Assembly (NCBI GenBank): GCA_012799755.1
Contig: JAAZKQ010000357.1
Coordinates: forward strand, 1 to 5,254
Reading direction: 5' to 3'
Source of the DNA: Lentisphaerota bacterium
Lineage (GTDB): Bacteria; Verrucomicrobiota; Lentisphaeria; Oligosphaerales; Oligosphaeraceae
Length of the DNA stretch: 5,254 bases
Positions within the stretch are counted from its first letter, which is position 1. Each line of letters starts with the position of its first letter. The notes beneath the pieces are model-generated. The model worked only from the letters and a program-made list of their open reading frames with translations. It ran no database searches and had not been told where the DNA came from. Of this stretch, positions 1-5,254 are shown piece by piece. Position numbers and translations under genes: made by a program.

Positions 1-135
1 AAGGCGGTATTCCCAGAGGTTGATCAAGCCGTCGTTATCCGAATCGGCCTGCGCCGAGATAGTGGCCTGGCCATTGCTGACAATGCTCCACACCTCGACA
101 AACCACTCAGGCAAGCCATCGCCATCCACGTCGTC
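1..135 (-). repeat. TSP3-type calcium-binding repeat cluster E (cut by window edge)
   Basis: The cluster starts with DVDGDGLPEWFVEVW, a lead-in loop whose calcium-ligand positions are all Asp, unlike the degenerate lead-ins of A to C. The canonical loop ADSDNDGLINLWEYRL follows and runs into the window edge at residue 1751. By analogy with clusters B to D, a G-T-x-P and at least two more loops are expected just outside. The frame is open at the edge, so the protein continues. Confidence 0.83.
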
Positions 136-3100
136 GTTGCCCTTGAGGGCCTTGGCGCCCGCGCTCGTAACGGCGCCGACGGCCGGTTTCAACCAATAGT
201 TCTTATCGCCCAGTTGCGCGTAGTCTTCAATATGGCTGCCGCCATCGTCGAAACGATAGTAGGCTTGCAGGCTCGCGGCGGCCGGCACCGGCACCAAGCT
301 GTCGGCAAAGGCCTCGATCTGGTCGGCGCTGCGGGCCGCCGTCCAGAAGCGGACTTCGTCCACCATGGCGCCGGCGATGGCGCCCGCCCCACCCAGCTCG
401 GCCTGCTTCACGATAGAGCCCAGATCAAAGGTCGCAGTGACAACGTCACCCATGACCGACAGAGCGTCGCGATAGAGACGGAAGCTGCCGTTGGCCGGCT
501 CCCAGACCACCGCCAAGTGCGTCCAGACATTCTGCTCCAGGGCGGGCGTGGCATTCTTGCCACCGACGCCGGCAATCACATCATTGCCATTGGTCCGATA
601 CAACTCGGCGATGGGTGCGCTATCGTCCAAGCCAAGGCGGAAGCCATAGCCCGTCGCGCCCCGTACCTCAAACAGCCATTTCTCACCATCGGCGACGTCA
701 TCGGCCTTTACCAGCATTTCCAGCGTGAACGCGCCGGCACCGACCGCAAAACGCTCCGCCCGCGGCAACTTGTAGGCGCCCTTGCCCAAATCAAGCGCCT
801 TGGCCGACGCCTCGGCATAGCGGTAGGGCTTCGCGGCGACGTTGGGACTGTAGGCCTCCGTCACCAGATTGCCATTGGCATCAACCACCACGGCCTGCGG
901 ATGCGTCGGCGAGCTGCCGAAAGCGACTTCCACGCCGTCCACAACACCGTCGTTGTCCGTATCGGCCACCATCGGATCAGTACCCCACTTCTGCTCGTCA
1001 ATGCTGCTGAGGCCATCCGCATCGGGATCATAGGCCATATCTGGGATCGGCTGACCAACAGCATCCTTGTAGCTGTAGTTCTTGGTCGGATCGGTGCCAA
1101 CCAGGTATTCGTAGTAGTCATTGAGGCCATCGCCGTCAAAGTCGGTGTAGCCATTGACCGGGCCGGGACCAGCGGTGGTCAAATCGCCGAAGTACTTGTA
1201 TTCCCACCAGTCGGCAATGAGATCGCCGTCGCTGTCGCCATCAAGGTACTCCCTGTAATCGTCGTAATCTTTGAATTTGGCTTTGCCGTCAGCGTTGACG
1301 CCTTCAAGCGTCGCCGCGGCGGCCTTGCAGGTCTTCACAGCCTGGCTGTCAATCTTGGAGCCCGCGAAGGAACGCGTGGCATCCTCGGCAGTCTGGCCAC
1401 CATCGTCAAAGCGGTAGTAGGCCGCCAGATTCGCCCAGGCGCTCTCGGTCGCCGCCGTGCGGAACATGTCACGCGCCGCCGCCAGCTGCGCCGCCGTGCG
1501 GGCGCTGTTCCAGATGCGGACTTCATCCAGCAACATGCTCAGGCCGCCGGTTGCATTCTGCCCCAGCAGCAAGTCGCCCTTGTTGCCGGTCGTGTACTTG
1601 GCGCCATCAACAGTGATCGTCTGGCTGTACTCAACGCCATCAACGCTGACCAGCGCTGTCGCATCCGTACGCGCCGTGCCATTGGCACTGATGACCACGG
1701 CCACATGCACCCACTCGTCCGTCAAGGCGCCAAAGTCCACCGGCAAGCCGGCAAAGGTAGCTATGGCAAGAGTCGCCGTGCTGCCGGCCTTGCGGAAGCG
1801 AACCGTCAGTTTTCCATCAACCAAGCCGACCCAGAAGTCGCTTTCCTGGACGTCCACGCTGGCCGTCTTCTGCACGAAGGCGCCGCTATCAGGAGAACCG
1901 GCATCGAGCTTGTACCAGAATTCAATGGTCAGAGGCTGTGCCGGATCAATCTGGCTGTCAAACTCCTTCACCTGCGCATAGGCGCCATCAGCACTCAAAT
2001 CCAGAACGCGGTTGATTAGCGGCGAGTAGGGATCGTGGGCATCCGTGCCCGCAAGCACCTCAGCACCGTCTGTCTCGCCGTCGTCATCGCTGTCCGGATT
2101 GTCCGGATGCAGACCCAGCGTCTGCTCTTCGCCATTCGTCAGGCCGTCCTTGTCCGTGTCATCCAGGGAGTCGAGGTCGTCGAAGGCCGGGGGGTCGCTG
2201 ATGGGATTCCACGGATCACTGCCGGCCAGGAACTCGTAGAGTTCGCTGAGGCCGTCAGAGTCGCTGTCGCCTTGCGCCCCGTTAACGCCGAGCAGGCCGC
2301 CGAAGTACAGGTATTCCCACCAGTCGGCAATGAGGTTGTTGTCCGTATCCACGAAGTCGAGCTCGCGGTCACATTCCACGAACTTCACGGTGGTGGCGTT
2401 CGAGAATACGCCGGCGCAGGCGAGGTTGGGCAGTTCATAGCCCGCCACATAACTGATGTTCTCGACGAAGTTCTGGGCCGTGGCGCCGCCGTCCTCAAAG
2501 TTGGCATAGAGCGCCAAATTCGGGAACATGGCGGGATCAAGCAGCGCGTCGCGGAATATCGCGATCTGCTGAGCTGTGCGCACGCCCGACCAGATGCAGA
2601 GATTGTCAATCTCAAATGCCGTATCATCGCCAACAACCACGGCCGTGCCGGCGCTCGCCGGAACCTCGCCATAGGCGCGTGCCTTGGTGCTGACCTTCTC
2701 AACCAGTTGCGTGCCTTCACGCTGCGCCAAACGCAGGGTGAGGATCGGCGACGTGCCGGCCGTGTAGGTCGCGGCAATATGCGTCCAGCCGCCAGCAGCA
2801 GCCGGCACCGCGCTCTTCAGCGCCTGCCCGCCAACCGTGAAGGTCACATAGCCCGTGACATCCACCGCAATCTGATAATGCGGCGCCACTCCGGTCGTCG
2901 AAGCCTTCTGCAGCAACAGGCCCGGAACAATCGGGTTGGCGAGCTTCACCCAGAACTCGACCGTAAAGCTGCCATTGATTGCCGCGCGATCAGTCGCCGC
3001 CGACATGGGCCGGAAGGTCACCGTCTCACCGGCGGGTATCTGCAAGCTCGCGCCATTGTCATACCCGAAGCCAGGTTGCAGGCTATTCCAAGGAGAAGTG

Positions 3101-5253
3101 CCGGCCGCCAGTTCGTCGTCATCATCATGACCATCGTCATCGCTGTCCGCATTGCCGGGATTCAGGCCCATGAGCTGCTCGTAGCCGTTCGACAGGCCGT
3201 CATTATCGGAATCAACCAAGCTGTCATTTTCACCAGCCGCGGCCGGATCAGTCTTGGGCAGCAGCGGATCGGTCCCCGCAAGGTACTCGTAGAGATTGCT
3301 CAAGCCGTCGCCATCGGCGTCAGCGAACTCCTCGCCGGCAGCCAGGAGCTGACCGAAATGCAGCACCTCCCACCAGTCGGCAATGAGATTGCCGTTGTTG
3401 TCCACAAAGTCGGCCTTGCGCGCCTTGGTCTTGTCGAAGGCCGCACCACCGCTGAAGACACCAGCCAGGGCCAGGTTCGGCACCTCGCGACCAGCCATCA
3501 GCACCATGCGGGCAACGTGGTTTTCAGCCGTGCCCGTGCCGGCGACAAGCGCCCCCGAGGGCAAGGTCCGCTGCACGCCGCCATCGTCAAAGCTGGAGTA
3601 TAGGGCCAAGCCGGCGGCATTGTAGGCAAATACGGCATCGCGGAACTGCGCGATCTGGGCAGCTGTGCGCGCCTGCGTCCACAAGCGCAAATCATCAACA
3701 TGCCACTCTTCGCCGGCGGCGGCTGGGCCGCTCAGCACGAGGTTGGTGCCCACGCTGGCAGGCACGCTGCCTTGCGCATTGACGCTGGTCACGCGGGCTT
3801 CTTCCGCGCCGGCGACCGTCCACGGCGTCACACTCAAGGTCAGGGTCGGCTGTGCGCCGCCGCTGTACACCGCCGCGACATGCGACCAAGTCGTACCAGC
3901 CAGAGCAAAGTGGCTCGTGACCTTGTCCGCACCCACCGCGAAGCTCAGCTTGCCATTGGCGGCAACCGACAACTCGTAGTGAGGCAACGCACTTGCCGCG
4001 GCGGCCTTGCGCAGAATCGTGCCGCTCTGGCCAGCCGTGTAGCGGAACCAGAATTCAACCGTGAAAGCGCCAGTGAAAGCTGCGGCATCCGTGTCCACAT
4101 CTTCGGGGCTGTACACCAGCATACCGCCATTCGGGAGCACGACGCACTGCGGCGCATCCTGCACCGGGCTGCGGCTGTCACGCGGATTTGTGCCGGCGGC
4201 GACTTCAGCGCCGTCCTTAATGCCGTCATCATCCGTATCCGGATTGGCCGGATTCGTGCCCAGCGCCTGCTCTTCCGCATTGCTCAGGCCGTCGCCGTCA
4301 TAATCCTCTTCGGCGTCGCTGATGCCGTCGTTGTCGCTATCAGCCAGGATCGGACTGGTGCCCGACAAGTACTCGTAGTATTCGCAGAGGCCGTCATTGT
4401 CGCTGTCGAGATATTCCTCGCCGGCGGCCAGGAGGCGACCGAAGTACAGCATTTCCCAGTCATCCGCAATGCGGTTGTTGTTCAGATCGCGGATTTCCAC
4501 TTCGCGCACATCGGTGGAGAAATCAACCTTCGCAGTGTCATTCAGCCAGCCGGCCTGTTCAAGAGCCGGCATGGCGAAGCCCGCCATGAGCTGGGTACTG
4601 GCCTTGAAGTCCTCGGCGCTGTAGCTGCCGGCAATACCGGCCGTCTTCGTACCAACGTCATCAAAGCTCGAGTACAGCACCAGGGCCGCGTTGGCGATCA
4701 TGTCAATCGCGCCCGCGTCACGATTGTCAACTATCTGCGCCGCGCTGCGCGCGCTGTTCCAAATGCGCAATTCATCAAGATGGCCCAGGAAGCCGCCACC
4801 GAGGACCAAGGTGGTGCCGGTGGCCTCAGGCATGACGCTGCCAAAGGTCTGCACCGTCATCTCGCTATCCTGAACATTCGCCTGCGCATCCACATAGTAC
4901 AGACGCAGAGTCATGGCATTGGCAGTAGCATCGTAAATCGCCGCCACATGCGCCCAGGTCAGAGCCGGAATGGCCACCGCGCTGCTGACGCGATTGGCGC
5001 CCATCCAGAACACCACCTTGCCAAGGTCCATCTCGGCCTTGAAGAGCGGCTGTGCGCCGGCCTTCACCGCATTCTTGACCAAAATCTGCCCATTAGCATT
5101 GTCAGCAGCCGCCTTCAGCCAGAATTCCAACGTGAAGGAGCCAGCAAAGGCCAGCTTGTCGGAAACCTGAGCTTCAGGCCGGTAGGTGACCGTGCCATCA
5201 ACGGTCTTAAACTGCATGCTGTAGGTGTCAGTGCTCGTACGACTCAGACTGGA
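1..5253 (-). CDS. Giant LamG / TSP3-repeat protein, internal fragment (partial at both ends)
   Basis: This frame is open from edge to edge: 1,751 codons, no stop, no credible start, so at least about 180-190 kDa of a longer protein. I checked it line by line: every plus-strand triplet in phase with position 1 lacks tta, cta or tca except as codons of other phases, and the translation is coherent throughout. Five cassettes repeat the order LamG-like domain, FDDGG-type linker, TSP3 cluster. LamG hallmarks are F-T-[VL]-E-F-W, W-x-H-[VIL]-A and D-[ED]-[VL]-R-[IL]-W-x-x-[AV]-R-[ST]-A-x-Q-[IL]. TSP3 hallmarks are D-[ST]-D-x-D-G-[LI] followed by E-x-x-x-G-T-[DN]-P. LamG folds commonly bind glycans or proteins, and TSP3 loops bind calcium; a surface adhesin or matrix-binding role is inferred. 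Cysteine is rare, so calcium rather than disulphides probably gives rigidity. No enzyme motif, signal peptide or transmembrane segment is visible, though these could lie outside the window. No frameshift or truncation was found. The substrate and exact function are unknown. Confidence 0.95.
136..237 (-). other. Linker of cassette E between LamG and TSP3 cluster
   Basis: About 34 residues, the shortest linker of the five, begin SHIEDYAQLGDKNYW directly after FDDGG, keeping the acidic ED[YF] element. The rest (VGAVTSAGAKALKG) is Ala/Gly-rich with no recognised domain. Confidence 0.55.
238..798 (-). other. LamG-like domain of cassette E (residues about 1486-1672)
   Basis: The domain begins ALDLGKGAYKL, then FTLEMLVKADDV in place of FTxEFW, then NVWTHLAVVWE. 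It closes with MVDEVRFWTAARSADQI (Trp at 343-345) and LQAYYRFDDGG. At 187 residues the length is normal. It is the most divergent of the five: the Trp of EFW is replaced, while the W-x-H-L-A and DEVRFW motifs are intact. Confidence 0.85.
898..1242 (-). repeat. TSP3-type calcium-binding repeat cluster D (four loops, with expanded spacers)
   Basis: The cluster spans residues about 1338-1452. The lead-in is DGDSDGDLIADWWEYKYFG, followed by DFDGDGLNDYYEYLVGTDP, DPDADGLSSIDEQKWGTDP, and DTDNDGVVDGVEVAFGSSP. A longer spacer (NYSYKDAVGQPIPDMAY) separates the second and third loops. After the last loop there is an extra segment of about 33 residues containing VVVDANGNLVTEAYSPN before the next LamG domain. 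These insertions account for the longer spacing (389 codons) to cassette E. Confidence 0.86.
1243..1395 (-). other. Linker of cassette D between LamG and TSP3 cluster
   Basis: About 51 residues begin QTAEDATRSFAG, with the recurring AED element directly after FDDGG. A Lys/Ala-rich stretch (QAVKTCKAAAATLEG) and KFKDYDDYREY follow. It has no close match to the PNLAxAGVFS segment of cassettes B and C, so this linker has diverged or been replaced. Confidence 0.55.
1396..2007 (-). other. LamG-like domain of cassette D (residues about 1083-1286)
   Basis: The domain begins VLDLSADGAYAQV, then LTIEFWYKL, then DEWVHVAVVIS. It closes with LLDEVRIWNSARTAAQL (Trp at 1510-1512) and LAAYYRFDDGG. At 204 residues it is the longest of the five. 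The DGAKYTTGNKGDLLLG stretch before the closing motif is the classic Laminin_G_3 strand pair. It is among the best matches to the family consensus in this window. Confidence 0.88.
2020..2358 (-). repeat. TSP3-type calcium-binding repeat cluster C (four loops)
   Basis: The cluster spans residues about 966-1078. The lead-in is DTDNNLIADWWEYLYFGG, which is one residue short in its loop. Three loops follow: DSDSDGLSELYEFLAGSDP, DTDKDGLTNGEEQTLGLHP, and DSDDDGETDGAEVLAGTDA. A Pro/Asp-rich spacer (NPISDPPAFDD) sits between the first and second canonical loops. Each loop resembles the loop in the same place in the other cassettes more than its own neighbours, which supports whole-cassette duplication. 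Confidence 0.87.
2359..2484 (-). other. Linker of cassette C between LamG and TSP3 cluster
   Basis: About 42 residues follow FEDGG, beginning ATAQNFVEN and containing YELPNLACAGVFS, which is nearly the same as the cassette B linker. Two of the few cysteines of the whole fragment are here (LAC and VEC), and a disulphide between them is possible but not shown by the sequence. Confidence 0.6.
2485..3048 (-). other. LamG-like domain of cassette C (residues about 736-923)
   Basis: The domain begins SLQIPAGETVTFRP, then FTVEFWVKL, then GGWTHIAATYT. It closes with EIDNLCIWSGVRTAQQI (Trp at 2590-2592) and LALYANFEDGG. The length of 188 residues matches A and B. Compared with the consensus, the DEVRIW motif has become DNLCIW, putting a Cys at the usual Arg position, and FDDGG has become FEDGG. 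The fold assignment still holds from the remaining landmarks. Confidence 0.85.
3085..3411 (-). repeat. TSP3-type calcium-binding repeat cluster B (four loops)
   Basis: The cluster spans residues about 615-723. It starts with the lead-in DNNGNLIADWWEVLHFG. Three canonical loops follow: DADGDGLSNLYEYLAGTDP, DSDNDGLSNGYEQLMGLNP, and DSDDDGHDDDDELAAGTSP. Between the second and third stretches is a roughly 17-residue spacer containing AAAGENDSLV. The last loop is unusually acidic and has His where the others have a hydrophobic residue, which may change calcium affinity. Calcium binding is inferred from the Asp spacing. Confidence 0.87.
3412..3576 (-). other. Linker of cassette B between LamG and TSP3 cluster
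   Basis: About 55 residues follow the FDDGG motif. They include TAENH, a variant of the AED element seen in other cassettes, and then REVPNLALAGVFS, which closely matches YELPNLACAGVFS in cassette C. That shared segment shows the linker was copied with the cassette. No separate domain was recognised. Confidence 0.6.
3577..4146 (-). other. LamG-like domain of cassette B (residues about 370-559)
   Basis: The domain begins at CVVLPNGGMLVY, continues through FTVEFWFRY, carries TTWSHVAAVYSGG in the middle, and closes with HVDDLRLWTQARTAAQI (Trp at 3679-3681) and LALYSSFDDGG. At 190 residues it is as long as domain A. It shares all landmark positions of the Laminin_G_3-like fold. It follows the cluster A end (GTNP) after a spacer of roughly 14 residues. 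Confidence 0.87.
4165..4488 (-). repeat. TSP3-type calcium-binding repeat cluster A (five loops)
   Basis: Five acidic loops lie in residues about 256-363. In order they are: a degenerate DLNNNRIADDWEMLYFG; DSDNDGLCEYYEYLSGTSP; an extra short DSDNDGISDAEED; DGDGLSNAEEQALGTNP; and DTDDDGIKDGAEVAAGTNP. Alternating Asp/Asn followed by G-[LI] is the calcium-binding TSP3/EF-loop pattern. The GT[SN]P ends are typical of bacterial TSP3 repeats. Cassettes B, C and D have four loops, so the third one here looks like an insertion. The first loop has lost most acidic ligands and probably acts as a structural lead-in. Confidence 0.85.
4489..4650 (-). other. Linker of cassette A between LamG and TSP3 cluster
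   Basis: About 54 residues connect the FDDVG end of the LamG domain to the first TSP3-like loop. The linker holds SAEDF, which parallels TAEDA in cassette D and IEDY in cassette E, so the AED[FYA] element is a recurring part of the cassette. No known domain was recognised in it. It is rich in Ala and has no cysteine. Confidence 0.55.
4651..5220 (-). other. LamG-like domain of cassette A (residues about 12-201)
   Basis: The domain opens with SMQF, followed by a first beta-strand region and FTLEFW (residues about 45-50). The core strand motif LTWAHVAAIYD is in the middle, and the domain closes with HLDELRIWNSARSAAQI (Trp at 4759-4761) and VLYSSFDDVG. This order matches the LamG-type concanavalin A-like family (Laminin_G_3), and the 190-residue length fits one jelly-roll. 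The 11 residues before it (SSLSRTSTDTY) look like the spacer that follows a TSP3 cluster in the other cassettes. The FDDVG stretch lacks the second Gly seen in cassettes B to E. Ligand unknown. Confidence 0.85.
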
Positions 5254-5254
5254 C

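Noticed and set aside
861..1154. Short minus-strand frames such as 861-1154, 2385-2777 and 3945-4280
   Set aside because: They are out of phase with the continuous 1,751-codon frame, are Arg/Thr/Ser/Pro-rich low-complexity translations, and overlap well-supported LamG or TSP3 domains.
214..2019. Plus-strand open frame of 601 codons
   Set aside because: It lies exactly opposite the codons of the LamG/TSP3 gene, has no recognisable domain, and is rich in Arg/Ala/Gly/Val/Ile as expected for the complement of Asp/Gly/Ala-rich coding DNA. Its length is explained by the absence of TTA and TCA in the real frame.
2035..3603. Plus-strand open frame of 522 codons
   Set aside because: Same antiparallel phase as the 214-2019 frame. 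Its apparent internal repeats (for example FPPVGNE) are the reverse complement of the repeated IADWWE-coding DNA, not an independent protein.
1..4488. Dockerin domains (cellulosome-type) as an explanation of the DxDxDG loops
   Set aside because: Dockerins have paired loops at fixed spacing with a different helix signature and usually occur once per protein. Here the many loops with EYLAGTDP ends fit TSP3 repeats.
238..4761. CRISPR or other non-coding periodic array
   Set aside because: The period is about 1,080 bases, the units diverge at the DNA level, and the repetition follows protein domains in one continuous reading frame.
1..5254. RTX / hemolysin-type calcium repeats
   Set aside because: No GGxGxDxUx nonapeptides are present.
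1..5254. Promoter, ribosome binding site or terminator inside the window
   Set aside because: The real reading frame covers every base except the last one. No stop/start junction or hairpin with a T-run was found that would argue for an internal transcription unit.

Overview
The whole 5,254-base window lies inside one very large protein-coding gene on the minus strand. A single frame, whose codons occupy positions 1-3, 4-6 and so on up to 5251-5253 of the plus strand, has no stop codon. It gives 1,751 consecutive residues with neither a start nor a stop, so both ends of the gene lie outside the window. Any gene caller that needs a start and a stop inside the window misses it and reports only shadow frames. 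In this annotation residue 1 is the codon at 5251-5253 and residue 1751 is the codon at 1-3.

The protein is a tandem array of five cassettes (A to E, from the N-terminal side). Each has three parts: a LamG / concanavalin A-like jelly-roll domain of about 190 residues; a linker that opens with a [YN]xx[FR]-F-[DE]-D-G-G-like motif; and a cluster of bacterial thrombospondin type-3 (TSP3) style calcium-binding repeats, entered through a Trp-rich motif (IADWWEYLYFG type). Measured at one conserved Trp in each LamG domain, the cassettes are 360, 363, 360 and 389 codons apart. LamG domains lie at about 4651-5220, 3577-4146, 2485-3048, 1396-2007 and 238-798. TSP3 clusters lie at 4165-4488, 3085-3411, 2020-2358, 898-1242 and 1-135.

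No other gene, RNA, mobile element, CRISPR array, promoter or terminator can be supported, and no intergenic DNA is present. The plus-strand open frames are shadows. The longest lie exactly antiparallel to the real codons, and their length comes from codon bias: the real frame has no TTA or TCA codon and only two CTA codons.

DNA that is GC-rich by eye, together with LamG plus TSP3 repeats carrying DWWE-x-x-YFG and E-Y-L-A-G-T-D-P signatures, suggests a bacterium of the PVC group (Kiritimatiellota, Lentisphaerota, Verrucomicrobiota or Planctomycetota) or a similar environmental lineage. This is an inference from domain style, not proof. The likely role is a secreted or surface-exposed, calcium-stiffened, multi-domain binding protein (adhesin or glycan/protein binder). 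No catalytic domain, signal peptide, membrane segment or anchor is visible in this part.
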